A stretch of DNA of 64,000 bases, taken from positions 20,020,017 through 20,084,016 of the forward strand of contig NC_065919.1 in NCBI RefSeq assembly GCF_024586455.1. Direction: 5' to 3'. Each line of letters opens with the position of its first letter. The first letter of the stretch is position 1. The position numbers were made by a program, and so were the translations under genes. Shown here one piece after another: positions 11,901-22,690 of this stretch. Under the pieces are notes generated by a model. It made no database searches. It worked only from the letters and a program-made list of their open reading frames with translations, and was not told where the DNA came from. This stretch comes from Bactrocera neohumeralis. Lineage: Eukaryota > Arthropoda > Insecta > Diptera > Tephritidae.

Positions 11901-12829
11901 GTGCTAGGTGCCCGATCAATAGGTATAATAAGAAGCTCGGGAATGAACTGGCTTCACTTCATTCGTTTATGTTAGACATTTTTGTTTTTGTTCTGTGTTG
12001 TATACATATACATGTACATACGTGAAATATAAACAATGTGTAAACAACGAAATGGACTTCACCGCTGCACACCTAAATACACGGCAGTGTATGTTTTAAA
12101 ATTGCTAGTAGAGCAACCTGGTGGCGTACTCAAATTAAAAACAACTTAGTGTAAACAAGAGCAACTGGCAAATGTTTCCCTCATGCCTACATTTACTTAT
12201 ACTTACATTTATATATACTCACATAATTTAGTGCGCAAAAGGTAAACAAAACCATACTGTATTAGATTTAATGCCGACATTGTTTGGGAATTAGTAAGTA
12301 CTACCTCATTCTAGAAGTTGATTATGAAATATAGAATTTTCGCTGAATTTTTCCTAAGCGCTTTCAAAGAATTTTAGTATACATACGTAATCTCTGTATT
12401 ATTCAATATTAAGGTTTAATATGAATAATATAGTAAGATACTCTGCTGTATTGTGATATAACGACACTGAAGTTTTCGAAAAACTGCCTTAGAATGGACC
12501 AAGAAATCAATCTAAAAACATGCTTTGCTAGGGCAATTAATGTTAGACTACGGGCACTTATCGTGAGTTATGTCCAATGAGCAGTATAATTTAAGCAGAG
12601 TTCAAGGCTTTCGATATGCTTCAGAATCTAGTTAGGCAAAATATTATTAAGAAATACTTTTGTGTAGTCATTTAAGATAATCAAGAGGCCTGTAAGACTC
12701 TTTCTTTTCACAGTTTTAGTTCCCGCTTCCTCTTAAACTGCTTTCGCTGCGAAAAGAGGATATAAGGCTTCCGCGGAGACAAAATATTCAATCGTTGCCC
12801 TATGCAACTGTTAATGATATATTGGAAAG
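11901..12829. other. AT-rich spacer, nothing recognised
   Basis: No protein similarity or repeat family recognised in this stretch. AT-rich with a tacatatacatgtacata phrase near 12001. Confidence 0.4.
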
Positions 12830-13760
12830 AGACGGGGCCTCTCACCAAAAATGGAGCAATGGCGCTATGAAACCGTTCGCTAAAAAGCTTGAACGTATCC
12901 AAAGAACGGCTCGCATTGGCATCTGTGGTGCATTACTGCGAAGGGTCGCTGTAAGACTCGGGTTCATGAAAGAATAGATACTTGTACATTATTTAGTTAT
13001 ATTCTTATTCGACTGTTTATCTGAAAACTTAGCTCACTGCGTCACACAGTGTGCACCTGATAGCTTTTTCTCTGCTCACATACCGACGAGGGATATATGA
13101 ATGGGGCGAAACTTACTCACTGTGCGCTCAAAGTTAGTTAAGAAGTGTCAGACCTAACTATCGACAGTATCAAACTACTATATTATTAAAATTGTCTGAG
13201 TGCCTGGTCATAGTGGAATTGCTGGAAACTGTAGCAATGAACAGTTAACAAAGAGTGGAATTACATCGGTTTGGGAATGAGTTGAATATCTGCCCTAGTC
13301 TTAAATTCTAGTGTTTTAAGCTCTGGTTTTTCGCGAAACTTGGTAGATGCTGATCAAAAACTAGGTCCTGCTGCAACAGTCAACATTTCAATACTCAATG
13401 CGAACACTGATAAAGCCACACAGCCATTTTTGTTTGACTCGTCATGCAACTATACAAGGCGTGTATGGATGAAAGGTGAGGTGACAACGTCTTCATTTTC
13501 TCCTCCATTGTCTAGATATATTGGAAAGAGACAGAAGCCTTTCACATCCTAGTGGATGGTCATATGTTCGGTGAACCTGACGAAATAGTCGGAAATATCA
13601 GCTGCTTCAATAAATTTGTAGCGGGCTCACTACGTTTGTCGATTTTTGATAGTCTTTCGATCAATACTTAGGAATTTTTGGGTATCACTATGGACCGGAG
13701 CTTACAACTTATTCGGCCACAATCGCCGCTTTTGAGCTTTTTAATCTAACCTCACAACCA
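12830..13760 (+). mobile_element. family K non-LTR retrotransposon, thumb to 3' end, decayed
   Basis: Three protein blocks appear in the expected order. KLERIQRTARIGICGALLR near 12880-12940 matches the RT thumb block L-x-R-V-Q-R-x-A-x-x-x-I-x-G-A. VPGHSGIAGNCSNE near 13190-13235 is the RNase H block W-V-P-G-H-S-G-I-x-G-N, here preceded by a stop in place of the tryptophan. FGEPDEIVGNISCFNKFVAG near 13567-13626 is a C-terminal tail also found at about 30090 (FGEPEDIA, then ADISHLNKFV). The blocks lie in different frames and the spacing is shortened, so the copy is a deletion derivative. Confidence 0.7.
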
Positions 13761-13859
13761 AATATACTTATAATTGGGCGAGACTCAAAATGGCACATAC
13801 TATTAAAATTAGTTTCATGAAAAGCTTTATTATCGACGGGTATCAAAAGGCTCTATCGA

Positions 13860-14960
13860 CGGAGTGACGGCAAGAAAAAGCGTTTGGTGTTTCTGTGAAT
13901 CATCTTTACTACTTTGCCTGATGAGTTTACTCACACCGCTCCAGGTTCAACAATCAAGAATTGGTATGCCAAGTTTAGACATGGTGGACGTTCAAAGAGG
14001 TTGTTACCGATGAAAACTTCAAAAATGTCCACAAATAATGTTTATGATTCTAAAGTGAAGTTATTCAAGCTAGCAGGCACTCTAAAGACATCAACTGAAC
14101 GTGTACATCATATCATTCACGAATATTTGGTCATGAGAGAGCTCTGTGCAAAGTGGAAGCCGCGCGAGCTCACTTTTGACCAAAAACAAACTCGAGTTGC
14201 TGATTTGGAGCAGTGTTTGGAAATGTTCAGCGTAATAAACCCTAGTGTTTGCGTCGATGTGTGTCAATGGATGAAATATGGCTCCAAAATTTCACTCCGA
14301 AGCCCAACTGACAGTCATCCGCGTGGACTGCACACGATGAACCCGCTCCTAAGCGTGAAGAACACAACAGTGAGGTGGCAAGGTTATGGCGTCTGTAGTT
14401 TGGAATGCGATGGAATAATTTTTATTGACTACCTTGAAAAAGGAGGGAACATCAACAGCGACTATTGCATAATGTTATTGGAACGTGCGGAGGACGAAAA
14501 ATGGCTGCATTTGAAGCAAAAGAAAGTGCTGTTTCATCAAAGCAATGCATCGTGCTACGAGTCAATGAATTGGGCTTCAAATGGTTTCTAATCCACTGTA
14601 TTCTACAGATCTGTTCCCCAGCAACTAATTAAGACAAAACTAAACCATATTCAATATATTCATAAGGCGTCAGTCAGTCAATTCGTATGATAGATGAGAC
14701 TTAAAGTCTTTGTCTCACCCATGAAGTAATACTTAAACCGGTGGTTAAGTGGGAGAGATATGAGTTCCGCACTCCGTCTTTCGATGCTATGAAAAAGAAG
14801 ATTTCAAAGAATTCTAGCTGGGAAAATTTTTCTTAGAATGAAGGCCTTTTTTGAAGCAAAGGACAAATCGTACTACAAAAATGGCATCGATGAGTTGTAA
14901 GGTCGCTTCGATAGGTGTGAAGTGAACTATGTTGAACAAAAGAGAACGAACGCTAAAAAA
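13860..14960 (+). mobile_element. mariner lineage 2 transposon, internally rearranged
   Basis: A mariner transposase relic that keeps an open stretch of 225 codons (13914-14591). Blocks in order: STIKNWYAKFRHGG (end of the first helix-turn-helix), KTSTERVHHIIHEYLVMREL (second helix-turn-helix), CAKWKPRELTFDQKQTRV (linker), IIFIDYLEKGGNINSDYCIM (DDE core) and KKVLFHQSNASCYESM, where F-H-Q-D-N-A is normal, so the second catalytic aspartate is a serine. The C-terminal piece AFFEAKDKSYYKNGIDEL lies near 14845-14900 in another frame. The first catalytic block and the third aspartate region are deleted or unreadable, so it is inactive. Confidence 0.85.
13914..14591 (+). pseudogene. mariner transposase pseudogene, 225 open codons
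   Basis: The longest open frame of the lineage 2 mariner here. It joins N-terminal DNA-binding blocks to a central catalytic segment, but has lost the G-D-E-T/S-W region around the first aspartate. In place of it, residues about 110-145 read WMKYGSKISLRSPTDSHPRG, an altered version of the post-aspartate segment. The second aspartate is replaced (HQSNAS). Family transposases are about 340-350 residues, so a third is missing. The start codon is arbitrary because the true N-terminus is frameshifted upstream. Confidence 0.75.
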
Positions 14961-17650
14961 TATGTTTTACTTAATTGTCATAAAACATATTAAAATTATG
15001 AAAAAATATTTTAAAATATTTTTTATTTTATTATTATTTTTTTATCTTTTGAATTTAAACCATTTTTATCAAAACTTGCAATTTTCTTAAAAAAAAAATT
15101 AAAATTCGAATAAAACACTTAAGTCATTTTACGTGCTAATCCTCTAAATATGCAAACTTTAACTAACACAAGTCAGTCTATTAATTTCGCAAGCTTTTAG
15201 GCAGCTATTTATTACCGCAATTACACATTTACGTACAACTCCAGAGATGCGTGAACAATTCCAGCGCCCTTTCATTAAATATTATTATATTACTCTATAT
15301 ATATATAAGTATGTATATAGAAGTATATACTATAAATATAGAAGCCGCTATTTGCGCACACATGCGTTTAGTTATAGTTAGGTCTGCTTGTAATTAAGGT
15401 AATTACATTTGTGTGCATTAAATTGCTCGTATATGTCTGAGGCCACTGACACGCCACTCGGCTCCAACTGCCGAAACAAAAGTTGTGTTTTGCGGCAATT
15501 AATTTGCATGTCATGTGTCGACTCTGGCATTTAAATGCGCGTACCAAACTACGCGCAAACAATACACACGTTTACTACCAACACACATGCACTTTTATAT
15601 AATAATAATATAATAGCAAGTTTTGGTCGGTTTCCTCTTTCAAATTGTGCCCTAATGTACTCATTTATTTACTTGTTTGTTGTAGTTGTGTGCGGCTGCA
15701 TATACTTGGTGAGCGCTGGTGGCATCACAGTCGACGGCACCCACACTGTTGCTTTCGCCGTCATTTATGCGCGCTTATTTCATAGTTTCAACAAATTTCG
15801 TAGCTGACGGCTATGAATATTCAACATACGCCATGGTGCACCTTTTGTTTATGGAAAGAGTTAATTAAAATTATTTAATGTTTGTAGGTTTTTTTTTCAT
15901 GTTTCTGCGAAGCTTGATAATTTAATGTGGTATGAGATTAACCCGTTGGAATTTGTGGGAATATGCCCACATTTACTTGATCACTTTAAGGGACTTATCT
16001 AGTGTTAAATTTTCGAAAATTTCATTTTCATATTTTGAGTGGTTAAAGATTTAAAAACAACAGACGACTAAATTTTAGATAAACCTTATTTTTTTTAAAC
16101 AAATAACGCAATGTAATCAACTTTTTGCTTAGATGTCTATTTAGCTACAGTGAAATTGTCTTGATCACGTTTTTTTACAAAGTTACTCAGGTTTTTTACT
16201 TAAGAGCCGTGTTTTGCACTCAAATCGTGTAGTCTGCTTTCTGTGGAATTTTCGGTGCCACACAAAATGTACTTCAGATCTCTTTGAGCTTTTAGTCAAC
16301 CAATTTATGACACCGAATATTTACAGCCTCGAAAGTAGTAGTAAGCTGTAAAAGTAGGAGGAAAACTATTTACATATTAACAGGACTAATCAGCGCGCAA
16401 CCGGATTTCATGCAGTCCTTTAAATCTGTTTAAGCTTTTGAATCATAAGCTGAGATGTGTAATTTTTATAGTAAACTAACTTGCTTAACCTCCCGTTGAG
16501 CTAGATATTGTATCATAGCGCCATGCTCTGAAAGTCCAATTGTGGAACATATTGATAAAATAATTAAAATATTTGAATGCGATGGTCATGTAGGCACTGT
16601 TTCGTTTGAATTTGATCAAACCTAAAGCTTTTTTGGTCCTAATATTATTAAAAATTTACTTCACTCTAATAATGGACATGTTTATTAAGGAGTAGTAGCG
16701 CATCGCCATTAGATGTTTAAAGTTCTAAGGAGTGAAACTAGTTGCACAAAGTGACATATATGTCAAAAGATGAAACTCATAGCTTATTCCCCAGCGTTGT
16801 GGTTTGAACTTTTCACCGAAAGTTACAATTTTTATGCGCGCTTGACTGGGCGCCAACAAACAAGTGGCATATACGTTGGCCTATGAATTTTTAATGCTCG
16901 TAAATTTCGACTTTTTCCAACTCGCTGAGCAATAAAATTGTTGTTGTAGGCACGCATATGCGAATTTATATACACACTTGTAGTTTTTACTGCTGTGTTA
17001 AAGTGTAAAGCAAATAAATATATTTACAAAAATCTTACCCAAATCGCGCTTGATTTTTATGCAGAAACCATAACTTTTTATTTTAATTTTATTTTTTACT
17101 AATTGAATACATTCGGTTTTATATGCATTTCATTGTATTTTTTTAGCAATTTCGCATTTCAATTTTATTACACAAATTCACTTTCATCACGGGCAAGTGC
17201 ATAAATTTCCCTTTTAACACATATTATTCACACTTCAATTATTCGCGGCACAAACACACACACACACACACAAGTGCGCGCGTCCGTTAGCACTTTCGCT
17301 GAAAATTCTCGTATTTCAAACTTCCGTTCGTTTTGAGTGCCGCCAAGTGACTGAAGTGTGCTCTCAAAAATATCCAAAGCAGCTGTTTCCTTTCGTTTTC
17401 TTTCGCGTGCAATTGTTGCTGCACACAAATATGTAAACACGGCATGCGCAGTGCCGAGCGTGAATCGTGTTTGCTTTTCATTTTGTGTTTTCTGGTCTTT
17501 TCTTCTTTTCTTTTGTAGCATTCCGTTTGCGTGTTACTCTCACACCGGAAGTGGGTGGCGGCACCGCGGCCAGTGATTTGTAAACATATGAGATTTACTG
17601 CTTAACGGTGAAATCGGTGATACAGGGTGCAAGTTGAGATTTAATAGTAA
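14961..17650. other. long AT-rich stretch without recognisable gene
   Basis: About 2.7 kb with no recognised mobile-element protein. Short open frames at 15535-15807 (+) and 17228-17521 (-) have low-complexity or unremarkable translations and no family likeness, so I do not call them genes. A (CA)n run lies at 17253-17272. This is one of the better candidates in the window for single-copy host DNA such as an intron or regulatory region. Confidence 0.4.
17253..17272. repeat. (CA)n microsatellite
   Basis: Uninterrupted alternating CA over about 20 bp. Confidence 0.95.
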
Positions 17651-17790
17651 CAGGTCAATTGAAAAGTCCCGGCCTACCACAGCAAAATTTATTTTTTGGC
17701 AAAATTTGTTTTTTTATTCAACATAGTTCGCTTCAAGCCTGACAAAGTGATTATAGCGATTCCCCCACTTTTCTATACAATTTGTATACC
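17651..17790 (-). mobile_element. mariner lineage 2, solo 3' end
   Basis: The left edge, ggtcaattgaaaagtc, repeats in reverse orientation at the end of the element at 32390-33540 (gacttttcaattgacc near 33520), so it is a terminal repeat. Reverse-strand sequence inside it reads into the C-terminal mariner tail: a W-G-N-R-Y-N-like stretch, then a glutamate-poor R-L-E-A-N-Y-V-E end near 17735. Only about 140 bp remain. Confidence 0.7.
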
Positions 17791-17884
17791 CTTTCAACCT
17801 GTTGCTACATAGTATAATAGTTTTGTTTACACAACAGTAGTATGTACCACAAATAACTAAGGGGAATAGATATAGGATTAAGTG

Positions 17885-18310
17885 TATATAAATGGTCAGG
17901 ATGGCAAGAAAAGTTGGAATCCCGGTGACTGCCTGTGTGTAACTTGAGTAAAAATTGAGATATCTTGATAAAACTTGGTAAACGCGTTCACTAGTAAAAA
18001 ATTAATTATGAGTTTCTAGTTAGTCGTAATCCGGTCACTGCCACGCACACAAAACAACATTAACCGAAAACCTATAAAGTGCCAGTTTTCGAACCCCTCA
18101 ACACCGAATATGTGGAACCCAGTACTTATAATTGACTTTTGACATAAAATATCGATCAATGTATGGAAATTACAATTGAACTTCAGCGAGAATCCTTTCC
18201 TCTCAATATTTACTCTGTGTATCAAAAATGGATGGAATCGGCCCTTCCCTCAGCCTCCTTATAGCTAACATAACAATTTCCGAATTTCCGGGTGACTTTA
18301 TATCGTATAT
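17885..18310 (-). repeat. dispersed repeat E, reverse fragment
   Basis: Reverse complement matches the repeat at 30515-31145. Shared pieces include accaagtttcatcatgatat with the following tcaatttttactcaagtta, and cactttataggttttcggtt with the gtgggcgtggcagt stretch. The part from about 18090 to 18310 is not matched by the other copies here and may belong to a longer subfamily. Non-coding. Confidence 0.65.
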
Positions 18311-19046
18311 ATTTTCCATTATGAGATTAATCTCGGCCAAAGAAACTTTGTTGGCAACTTACAAGGCAATCGGCTGGCCGGTCCTTAACTACGCCACACC
18401 AATACGGTCGTCTGGATAAAATGAAACGGAGACGAGGAAGCTTCAAACTTGCCAGAATACTACACTCCGGACTAACTTGGTGTCTCCTATCGAACATCTG
18501 CATAGTGAGACCCAAATGCTTCCAGTTAAGCTGGCAGTTAATGCAGGGGTGCTTTCACAAAAATCATCACTGCAGTCACCTGCTTGAAGCGGAGCCACTT
18601 TCCAAGAGCATCAAAAAGTCATTCCTGAACTACGTCGATGACATCAAACTATATGCCGACCAGACTTCGGACGCAACTAACTTCCCACGAGCACTGATCG
18701 CCACTCACAGTGGAGCCATTACCACCTTCACCGACTCCCTATCAGAGAATTGCGTACTTGGAGTTAAACCGCCAACCATTGCAGACGAAGTGCTCGAGTT
18801 GCCGCGAGAATCAGGAGTGACCCTTGCGTAGCTTCGTTCGGGATACTGAAGCAGGTTAAACTCCTACTTATCTAGAATAGATCCTGATCAAATATATGTA
18901 CCTGCTTGCAATGACTACACGCATGACACTGACAACCTTTTTGCATGCCCTGCTAACCCTGCCTGCCGTTGGGTGATGTCGACAACAATATATCTAATCC
19001 TTACCATACTAAAGAGGAATAGGTATCCGTTACAACAACATTAACA
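18310..19046 (+). mobile_element. Jockey-like non-LTR retrotransposon, 3' end
   Basis: The frames give AKETLLATYKAIGWPVLNYA (thumb region: K-E-T-L-L-x-T-Y-K-A-I-x-R-P-V-x-N-Y-A), then SIKKSFLNYVDDIKLYADQT, TFTDSLSENCVLGVKPPTIA and LPRESGVTLA. After a stop at 18829 it continues into a cysteine motif, C-N-D-x-x-H-D-T-x-N-L-F-A-C, near 18908-18950. This C-terminal cysteine/histidine knuckle after an RT thumb is typical of Jockey-clade ORF2. The element is 5'-truncated within the RT and carries at least two frame breaks. It ends near 19046, where repeat E begins. Confidence 0.82.
18421..18831 (+). pseudogene. Jockey ORF2 C-terminal pseudogene
   Basis: A 136-codon open piece of the Jockey-like ORF2 C-terminus. 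The region from residue 60 on (EAEPLSKSIKKSFLNYVDDI and after) is in good register. The first 40 residues are partly out of frame with the family thumb. The NYVDD string here is a family-specific C-terminal phrase, not the catalytic Y-A-D-D of the palm. Confidence 0.7.
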
Positions 19047-19054
19047 AAGTTATC

Positions 19055-19327
19055 TCAGTGAAAATGAGAGAACGTTTTTTACTCCTAACACGGTGTTTTT
19101 GTGTCTAAATATTAAATTGGAAGAAAACTTGACATAGCTTCCATATAACTGATATCAGGATTTTCGAAAATCCCGCTGATTTAACGCCATATTATTGGTG
19201 TTGGTATGTGAGCGGGTTTAATGAAATCCAGGGAACATATTTTTTAGTATGTGGCAGGAGACTAGTATGTGGTATTGGCAAAAATGGATAAAATCGAGTC
19301 GATACTACCCCAACTCCTGCTTATATA
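19055..19327 (-). repeat. dispersed repeat E, reverse copy, distal half
   Basis: Reverse complement aligns with 47150-47345: ggagttggggtagtatcgac, then the cgaaaatcctgatatcagttatatggaagc-like stretch and caagttttcttccaat. Repeat E sequence resumes at 19618 after a 290-bp insert, so this and the 19618-19900 piece are two halves of one copy. Confidence 0.7.
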
Positions 19328-19363
19328 AGTTAAAAAACGTTTAGTTACTTTTAATAAAAAAAA

Positions 19364-19540
19364 ATGTATTCCGGGAGCTACGCTCCTTTTTTTGGGAGCA
19401 ATGCCCCTTTATTTGGGAGCTATGCTCCTTTATTGAATTCTGTGCAAGAACAGAATTTGCCGCTGCAACGGGTATGGAGTTTGCTGACGCTGCGCTTCCC
19501 ACGAGTTGCCACTACACGTGTCGCACTCTCAGCGATATAG
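19364..19540 (+). CDS. 58-codon ORF with seven-residue repeats, function unknown
   Basis: An ATG-initiated frame inside the 290-bp insert. The 21-bp DNA repeats are in phase with it, giving GSYAPFF, GSNAPLF and GSYAPLL in tandem at residues 4-24, followed by an unrelated stretch (NSVQEQNLPLQRVW and on) and a TAG. I do not recognise a family. Each DNA unit is also an imperfect palindrome, so the repeat may be selected as RNA or DNA structure rather than as protein, or not at all. Expression is unknown. Confidence 0.25.
   Translation: MYSGSYAPFFGSNAPLFGSYAPLLNSVQEQNLPLQRVWSLLTLRFPRVATTRVALSAI
19373..19434 (+). repeat. three 21-bp hairpin repeats
   Basis: Units start at 19373, 19394 and 19415, exactly 21 bp apart. 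Each has a 14-bp imperfect palindrome (gggagctacgctcc, gggagcaatgcccc, gggagctatgctcc) separated by T-rich spacers (ttttttt, tttattt, tttatt). Each palindrome can fold as a short GC stem with a small loop. Confidence 0.95.
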
Positions 19541-19617
19541 TGGTGTCATATTATATTGCTTTGTATCATATGATATTAATGCATCATATGATTCTTTTTA
19601 AATGTATGGGGTGCTAA

Positions 19618-19900
19618 CTTATATACATACTACAAAAGTATAATGATTTTCGTTTTTCTACAAACCTTGTGCCGAATATGTCGGTCAGTGTATGAGTTAT
19701 AATAAATGTATATATGTATAGTATAGTATTATATAATATACATATGTATTATATAATATTATGCAGTATATGTAATATCGCTTAGATTCCGATGATCTGT
19801 TTGACGTTTTACGTCTTAAGGTATTTCTTTGGCTTTGATTCCTGCAAGTTGCAAGAGTATAAAATGTTCTGTTGCACCCAAACTTAGCAAATGAAGTTAA
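19618..19900 (-). repeat. dispersed repeat E, reverse copy, 5' half
   Basis: The right part (about 19835-19900) contains cctgcaagttgcaagagtataaaatgtt, whose reverse complement is the start of repeat E, as also seen at 22610-22690 and, in a diverged form, at 30517-30570. The left part matches the 47050-47130 region. A (TA)-rich run near 19710-19760 is specific to this copy. Confidence 0.65.
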
Positions 19901-20424
19901 AAATGCTTCACAATATTTAGCCATTGATTGCCCTGAAAATTGCTTAGCAAAAATACTTGCAAAAACTTGTCTACTAATAATAAATACCTTCACCGCTTCG
20001 CTTCAATTAGCTTAAGAGCCGCATTAATTCTTTATTTCATTTGGCTTTCAATTTGAAAAAAGTATCGAGTAGTGAATGGTATGTACATGCAGGTGTCAGA
20101 ATATTTGAACATTTGAAGTAAGGTTAAAATCACTTTCTTCAATTTATTGCTTATACGCGACTTACTAGCTATCTGACTTACATACTTTTCATGCAAGGAT
20201 AAGTCCCTCGCCAATATATATTGATATATTTTCATAATAAATGCAATTAGCTATTTTGTAAACAGTGTACTCCTCAGCAGTCAGGATTCCTATCTAAAGG
20301 AATCTTATTAAGACACTTCATAATTTTCACGGAATCTTTCATTTTGTTGATAATATTATTGCTGTTGCTTTAACCTAACTCACACAAAAACGGAACAGTC
20401 AACAATATGATATACCTGGTGATC

Positions 20425-21125
20425 AATTTACAGGTTTCCTACTTTTTTAAAGAAAAAACACAGTAACTTTAAATTAATGAATAATCCTCCTGAATTTTTT
20501 CAGATTGCTCTTTGTCCCAAATGCGGCAATTTTGCTTGTTGACATACTCATTGAGCCAGAAATGACCCTCCTCTCTGAACAAAATTTGGCTCGAAAACAT
20601 AGGATATTATTGGAACTTATGCAGTGTCGCTTGGGAAAGTCGACCAGTTTCAGCTCTTGCACAAGCTGTATTTAGTACGCTTTCAATTTAAGATCTCGTC
20701 GTAAAATGCAACAAGTCGTTCCATACGTCAGCTTGAGTTGCTGGAACGGCGTCGAATGGACTCAGCACGGTCTTCTTGTATACTCTCAGCTACGACTGCT
20801 AAATTTTCTTCACTGCGTGCTGGAAGTGGTCTATTCGGTCGAATATTATCCAATAATAAATGCTGGGTCTCAAGTTGGGTGATGATGTTACGAATAGTGC
20901 GCTCAGTAGGCCGATATGTTGACCATAAGTTGAGTGAAGCACGCGAAACACATTCTACACGGAACATGAATTTTCGTAATAAAGTTGTACATTTGTTAAC
21001 GTTGTTCAGGCGTAAGTCTCTTTACGATGAAATGCCAACTAATGCTTAAAAAAAATTACATGACGGCCTGACACCACTCACACGTAATCTGTCAAAAAAA
21101 ACGGCTATTTAAATAAGTACCTCTA
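20425..21125 (-). mobile_element. family C Tc1/mariner-like transposon with N-terminus
   Basis: This reverse-strand copy supplies the N-terminal half missing elsewhere. From 21050 downward it reads LTPEQR, then a helix-turn-helix whose second half is TERTIRNIITQLETQ (near 20905), RPLPARSEENLAVVAESIQE (near 20835) and RRRSSNSS. It then passes to FCSERRVISGSMS (S-D-E-A-H-F region, degraded) and DKEQSEKIQEDY-like residues near 20510. The catalytic core beyond the first aspartate is deleted. Edges near 20430 (aggtttcctacttttttaaa) and near 21115 (aagtacctctacttgg) may be the termini. Confidence 0.78.
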
Positions 21126-21574
21126 CTTGGATCATCCGCTATTATACATTATTACTGAAACGTTTATTTCTCGCCACCTTCCAGACAACTTAAAAATTGT
21201 CATTTGAGAATTCGAATACTTCAATTCTTACCAGATATTGACTATTTATTCGGTAGTCAAATAGATCTCCTCAGCTATGAAATGCCATTGCGAAATCGGA
21301 ATACTATAAAGCCAATTATAGCTTATTTAAATATAAAAAACTTACTGAATGGATGAGCTTTGAATTTCAAATCTCCTTCTATTTTTTCATCTCTAAAACT
21401 ATACACATCAAGCATCAATCTCAGGAAGTTTTTAGAACAAAACTTTGCATAAATAGTGTCCTCATGGTATTTAATTCAACGTCCAAAAATTTTCGAAATC
21501 AGACTATAAATTGCGCCAAAAATGGAAAAATCGTGCCAAAACTTCTCTTAGCCTCCATATACTAATGTAAGCAA
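21126..21574. other. AT-rich spacer
   Basis: No gene or repeat recognised between the family C copy and the mariner that follows. Confidence 0.4.
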
Positions 21575-22458
21575 AAAATTTTGAAATTTTTTATTTAAAA
21601 TTTCACGCGAAAACCCATTCGTCGAAATATTTTTTTTCTAGGTGGCTATGACTGTAATGACTTCTGCATCAAATGTCACATCATTAGTGTTTAGAAAACG
21701 CTTGTCTTGTACATAAAGTGCATTCGGCGATTTTTACAATGAGTGAAATATTAAACAAAGAAGTTCCATTAAATTTTGTGTGCCGAATGAAATTTCTGGT
21801 GCCGAAACGTTCAAAATGTTGGAAAAGGCCTTCGGTGATAATTGTTTGTCGCGAGCAAGTGCGTTTGATTGGTACAAATTATTCAAAGAGGGTCGAGAAC
21901 GCGATGACGACTAACCACGTCCAGGATGGTCATGACTCATGTCATGGTCATGATCAACTGATGATCAATACGTCAATAAATTAAAGGAATTTGTGTTTGA
22001 GGATCGACAATTAAGAGTCAGAGTTCTCACTCCCATCGCTGGAATATCGAAAGGATTATCGAAAACCATTTCAAAAGCTCATTTGATTCTAAGAAAAGTG
22101 AAAGCACGATTGTTTTCAAAATCACTAATTTTTTCGGAAAACAGCGTCGCGTTAAGATCTGTGAAACAATGCTTTCCGACTACCAGAGTGTCATGAAACG
22201 TACTATTTTTGGGGAGGAATCTTGGATCTATTCTTACGACCCCGGATTAGTTGGCCGAATATGTTGGCAAGGGTGATCCGTTTTGAACGCCATTAAACTT
22301 GAATCGCAACTCGCATTTAAGGATGTTCCGTAATGCAAAAAAACACGTTACCACAAGATTATTAAGGCCAAGACGGATTACCTTGAGGAGGACGACATAG
22401 ATTTTGAGGAATAAATTAAGAATTTCAAAAACATGAACAAAGTCTTACTATTTTTTGC
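21575..22458 (+). mobile_element. mariner lineage 1, internally deleted
   Basis: Forward copy of the lineage found at 1-1222. The N-terminal part starts near 21739 (MSEILNKEVPLNFVCRMKF), the second helix-turn-helix reads GISKGLSKTISKAHLILRKV near 22040-22100, and the block up to the first catalytic aspartate is recognisable near 22195-22235, as G-E-E-S-W-I-Y where G-D-E-S-W-I is normal. The DDE core is then lost and the frame rejoins near 22370 with KAKTDYLEEDDIDFEE plus stop. The 3' terminal repeat is aagtcttactattttttgc at 22440-22458, followed by TA. Length is about 880 bp against about 1.3 kb for full mariners. Confidence 0.85.
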
Positions 22459-22469
22459 TAATAGTAGTA

Positions 22470-22690
22470 GCTAACATAAATATTTACGAACTATCGCATA
22501 CATCGGTCAATATGTAAGAAATGTTAGTGAAATTCAGAAGGAATGAAAGAATTCACGGCGATACCTTCAAGTTCAATTTCAAGTTATTTCAACACCTGAA
22601 GGTCTTTAGTCGGCTCTGATCCTTGCAAGTTGCAAGAGTATGAAATGTTCAGTTAAACCCGAACTTAGCCTTTGCTTACTTGTTTACATT
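22470..22690 (-). repeat. dispersed repeat E, reverse 5' fragment
   Basis: The right end gives, in reverse, aacaagtaagcaaaggctaa and then gttcgggtttaactgaacat, matching the start of repeat E at 30517. It lies directly downstream of the mariner at 21575-22458. Confidence 0.65.

Larger units (their letters stand above)
19328..19617 (+). mobile_element. 290-bp insert in repeat E with 8-bp flanking duplication
   Basis: The 8 bases cttatata occur at 19320-19327 and again at 19618-19625, bracketing 290 bp that are absent from the related repeat E copy at 47050-47170. That is the signature of an insertion with an 8-bp target duplication. I saw no clear terminal inverted repeats (left edge agttaaaaaacg, right edge ggggtgctaa). 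The insert holds three 21-bp hairpin units and a 58-codon open frame. An 8-bp duplication fits hAT- or P-like DNA transposons, but a short retro-insert is also possible. Confidence 0.55.

Noticed and set aside
15535..15807. 90-codon forward open frame with hydrophobic segment
   Set aside because: The hydrophobic run comes from T-rich DNA; there is no protein likeness or supporting signal.
17228..17521. 97-codon reverse open frame
   Set aside because: Its C-terminus is translated from the (CA)n microsatellite (Cys/Val repeats), with no domain seen.
19373..19434. CRISPR-like array
   Set aside because: Three short palindromic units with 6-7 bp T-rich spacers do not fit spacer lengths of any CRISPR array, and the genome is a eukaryote.
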